The notes under the pieces: model-generated
Seen by the model: only the letters and a program-made list of their open reading frames with translations
What the model was told of the DNA's origin: nothing
Databases searched by the model: none
Position numbers and translations under genes: made by a program
Shown: one piece after another, positions 62,251 to 64,000 of the stretch
Layout: each line of letters opens with the position of its first letter
How positions within the stretch are numbered: the first letter of the stretch is position 1
From: Syncephalis fuscata
Lineage: Eukaryota > Zoopagomycota > Zoopagomycetes > Zoopagales > Piptocephalidaceae
Length of the DNA stretch: 64,000 nucleotides
Direction: 5' to 3'
NCBI GenBank assembly: GCA_025786725.1
Contig: JAHLTZ010000047.1
Span: 62,001 to 126,000, forward strand

Positions 62251-64000
62251 ATTAGGAACTCGTATTCCGCGCATTTGGTCATTTAATAGCCATAGTCACG
62301 GGGGGAAGCTTCACCACTGTCATTGACTTACCAGCAATGTGTCGTCTTATAGCTATTGATAATTGATAAACAGGACCACATACAGTACTTTAATACATCT
62401 GTACCAGAACAAATTCACATCCTTTCTAACTGACACCGACCAAAGAGACATCTATTTAATAAATGACTTTTATTCTTTTAATACATTTACTATTATACTG
62501 AATATATGTTTTATAATAATGAGTAGTTTTGGTGGTAAAATGACTTTTATTCTTAATGCATTTATTCATTTACTATCAATCTGTTCTATGATGTACTGAC
62601 ATGTTGGGTAGATTGACTTTTATTATTTACACTTCATTTATTAATCAATTAAACTCGGCTGTTTATAAATATTGACTGACAGGCTCACATCTCACAATCT
62701 ACGTCACTACATTTCTCTTTCTCTTTCTTTACACTTGACAGCATATATCCATTGCATATATTTGTACACTCCATATATACCATCTAAATAATGTCAGTAG
62801 TTATTTGACTACTAGTTAGATACACACACCTTCTACACTATGTACTTGCCTTGCCTTTTGTAATTACCTTCATTGCTTTGATAATTGGTATTGGCAACTT
62901 CTTTGACACGGTAAGTGCATTCCTGGCTTGTTTTTATGTTATGTTGCATATATGCTGTGAAATCTCGTTGTATGCTTTGTCTTTACTGTGACTACCACTG
63001 CAGATCGCACTGCTGTATTGGCATTGAATAAATATTCAGCGGCTATACTAGCAGTGCTTTCAATATTGCCGCTGTTGTATATGCACGACTGCCAGCACGA
63101 CGAATGTAACGACTATATGCTGCCAAAGCTACTATATACTTTGGATTGCTATAGCTTGCCACTCTAGATTGTGCTGGCAACAGCATACACAGTGGTCATA
63201 CTAAAGTGCAATCTACCACTGTTTCCAAAACAATCTGCGGCGGCATTCTATAGTAAAAGCAGAGCATACAACAGATTTGGCAGCATACAGTCACCGTAAT
63301 CACCATGTACAGCTGCTATACACATACAGCAGCAATAGCAGCATATCGTACTGCTCGTATAGTCGCTGAGCAAGTTTTCAGTGCTGGAACAACAATGCGA
63401 TCTACTGTTGTTGCTACTGTTGTATATGCATACAGAATAATAAATCTACAATAATGAGTATTTTGATGGCTGGTGTCATCCACCACCCAGCTCCATCTTT
63501 AATAAAACGAATGTCTAGTTCAATTATACCAATGTTATTAAATGTAGTCATTTGGCTCACAAACCATACTGAATGTTTAACAAACTTTTTAATAACAATA
63601 GCAGAAATTAATTAGTTAATTAAATCAGTGATACTATTGTTTAAATGAATAGTGTGCTTAGTATTGAATGTAGTTGTAGTCTAGTTATGTAACATCAATA
63701 AATTCAAACCAAATAAATAATATTACTTTAATCGTAAAGCAAATACTAAGCGTAAAATTAAATAGACAATAGCAATGCTGCCATTAATATAATATCATAT
63801 TGTGTCAATAAACATTCCATACACTTTGTTAAAATCATTTAGTTCAACATACATAATATCCTTCTTTGCTATTACTGATGCTTCATTTATTTAACCAATG
63901 CATTCAAAAGCATGCAATAACAGCACCAATCAACACTTGGTGGGGTAAAAAACCAAATGGATACACATTTCTTTCATTTGGAAAACCGTACCAAGCGATA
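62250..64000. repeat. repeat-rich right end
   Basis: It contains AT-rich dispersed-repeat fragments (62460-62640 with a doubled AAATGACTTTTATTCTT block), a CAG/CTG- and GCTGTTGTATATGCA-rich quasi-repeat (62990-63430), and a copy (63425-63560) of the repeat at 34555-34700. A lone hydrophobic exon-like segment with a GTAAGT donor lies at 62850-62910. No complete gene. Confidence 0.4.

Overview
The window looks like a nuclear contig from an AT-rich, intron-rich fungus. The evidence is a PHO80-type cyclin, a pseudouridine glycosidase-kinase fusion, a fungal-style PIN-like carrier, a Barentsz-domain protein, and many 45-90 nt GTAAGT...TAG introns (some with a TACTAAC branch point). A phosphorylase-kinase regulatory subunit, which yeasts lack as far as I know, suggests an early-diverging lineage; this placement is inference.

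Layout, left to right: an F-box protein (1.1-3.9 kb, +); kinesin-8 (4.2-8.3, -); two tandem secreted pseudokinases (9.4-12.4, +); a PAQR/hemolysin-III receptor (12.6-14.0, -); a TLC-domain membrane protein (16.6-17.6, +); a PHO80-like cyclin (18.7-19.9, +); the PsuG-PsuK fusion (20.3-23.3, -); a secreted kinase-like gene (24.3-25.7, -); the phosphorylase kinase alpha/beta subunit (26.3-31.2, +); a micro-exon gene (31.75-34.0, -); an inverted second copy of the secreted kinase-like gene (35.2-36.5, +); a Barentsz/CASC3-like protein (37.1-39.9, -) divergent from an F-box-like protein (40.2-41.8, +); an alpha/beta hydrolase (42.8-44.1, -); a PIN-like carrier (46.9-48.7, +); clathrin heavy chain (49.6-55.4, +); a small membrane ORF (56.2-56.5, +); and a secreted subtilase lacking its catalytic His (58.0-59.9, -). 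The last 4 kb holds repeats and no gene I can support.

The standout is the minus-strand locus at 31.75-34.0 kb. A signal-peptide exon is followed by about 25 micro-exons, 19 of 6 nt and 6 of 3 nt. Each sits between canonical splice sites, with introns of 51-115 nt. Joined in one constant phase they stay open to a stop and give a secreted peptide of about 79 residues; both other phases are closed. About 90% of the locus is intron.

The accessory content is largely secretory: four kinase-like proteins sharing one exon plan, the subtilase with a degenerate triad, and the micro-exon peptide. These could be a secreted effector or pseudoenzyme repertoire (inference), set among ordinary housekeeping genes. 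Eight single-base frame breaks across otherwise intact genes each resolve with one added base. This suggests residual assembly deletions rather than real pseudogenes, and it affects how several models should be read.
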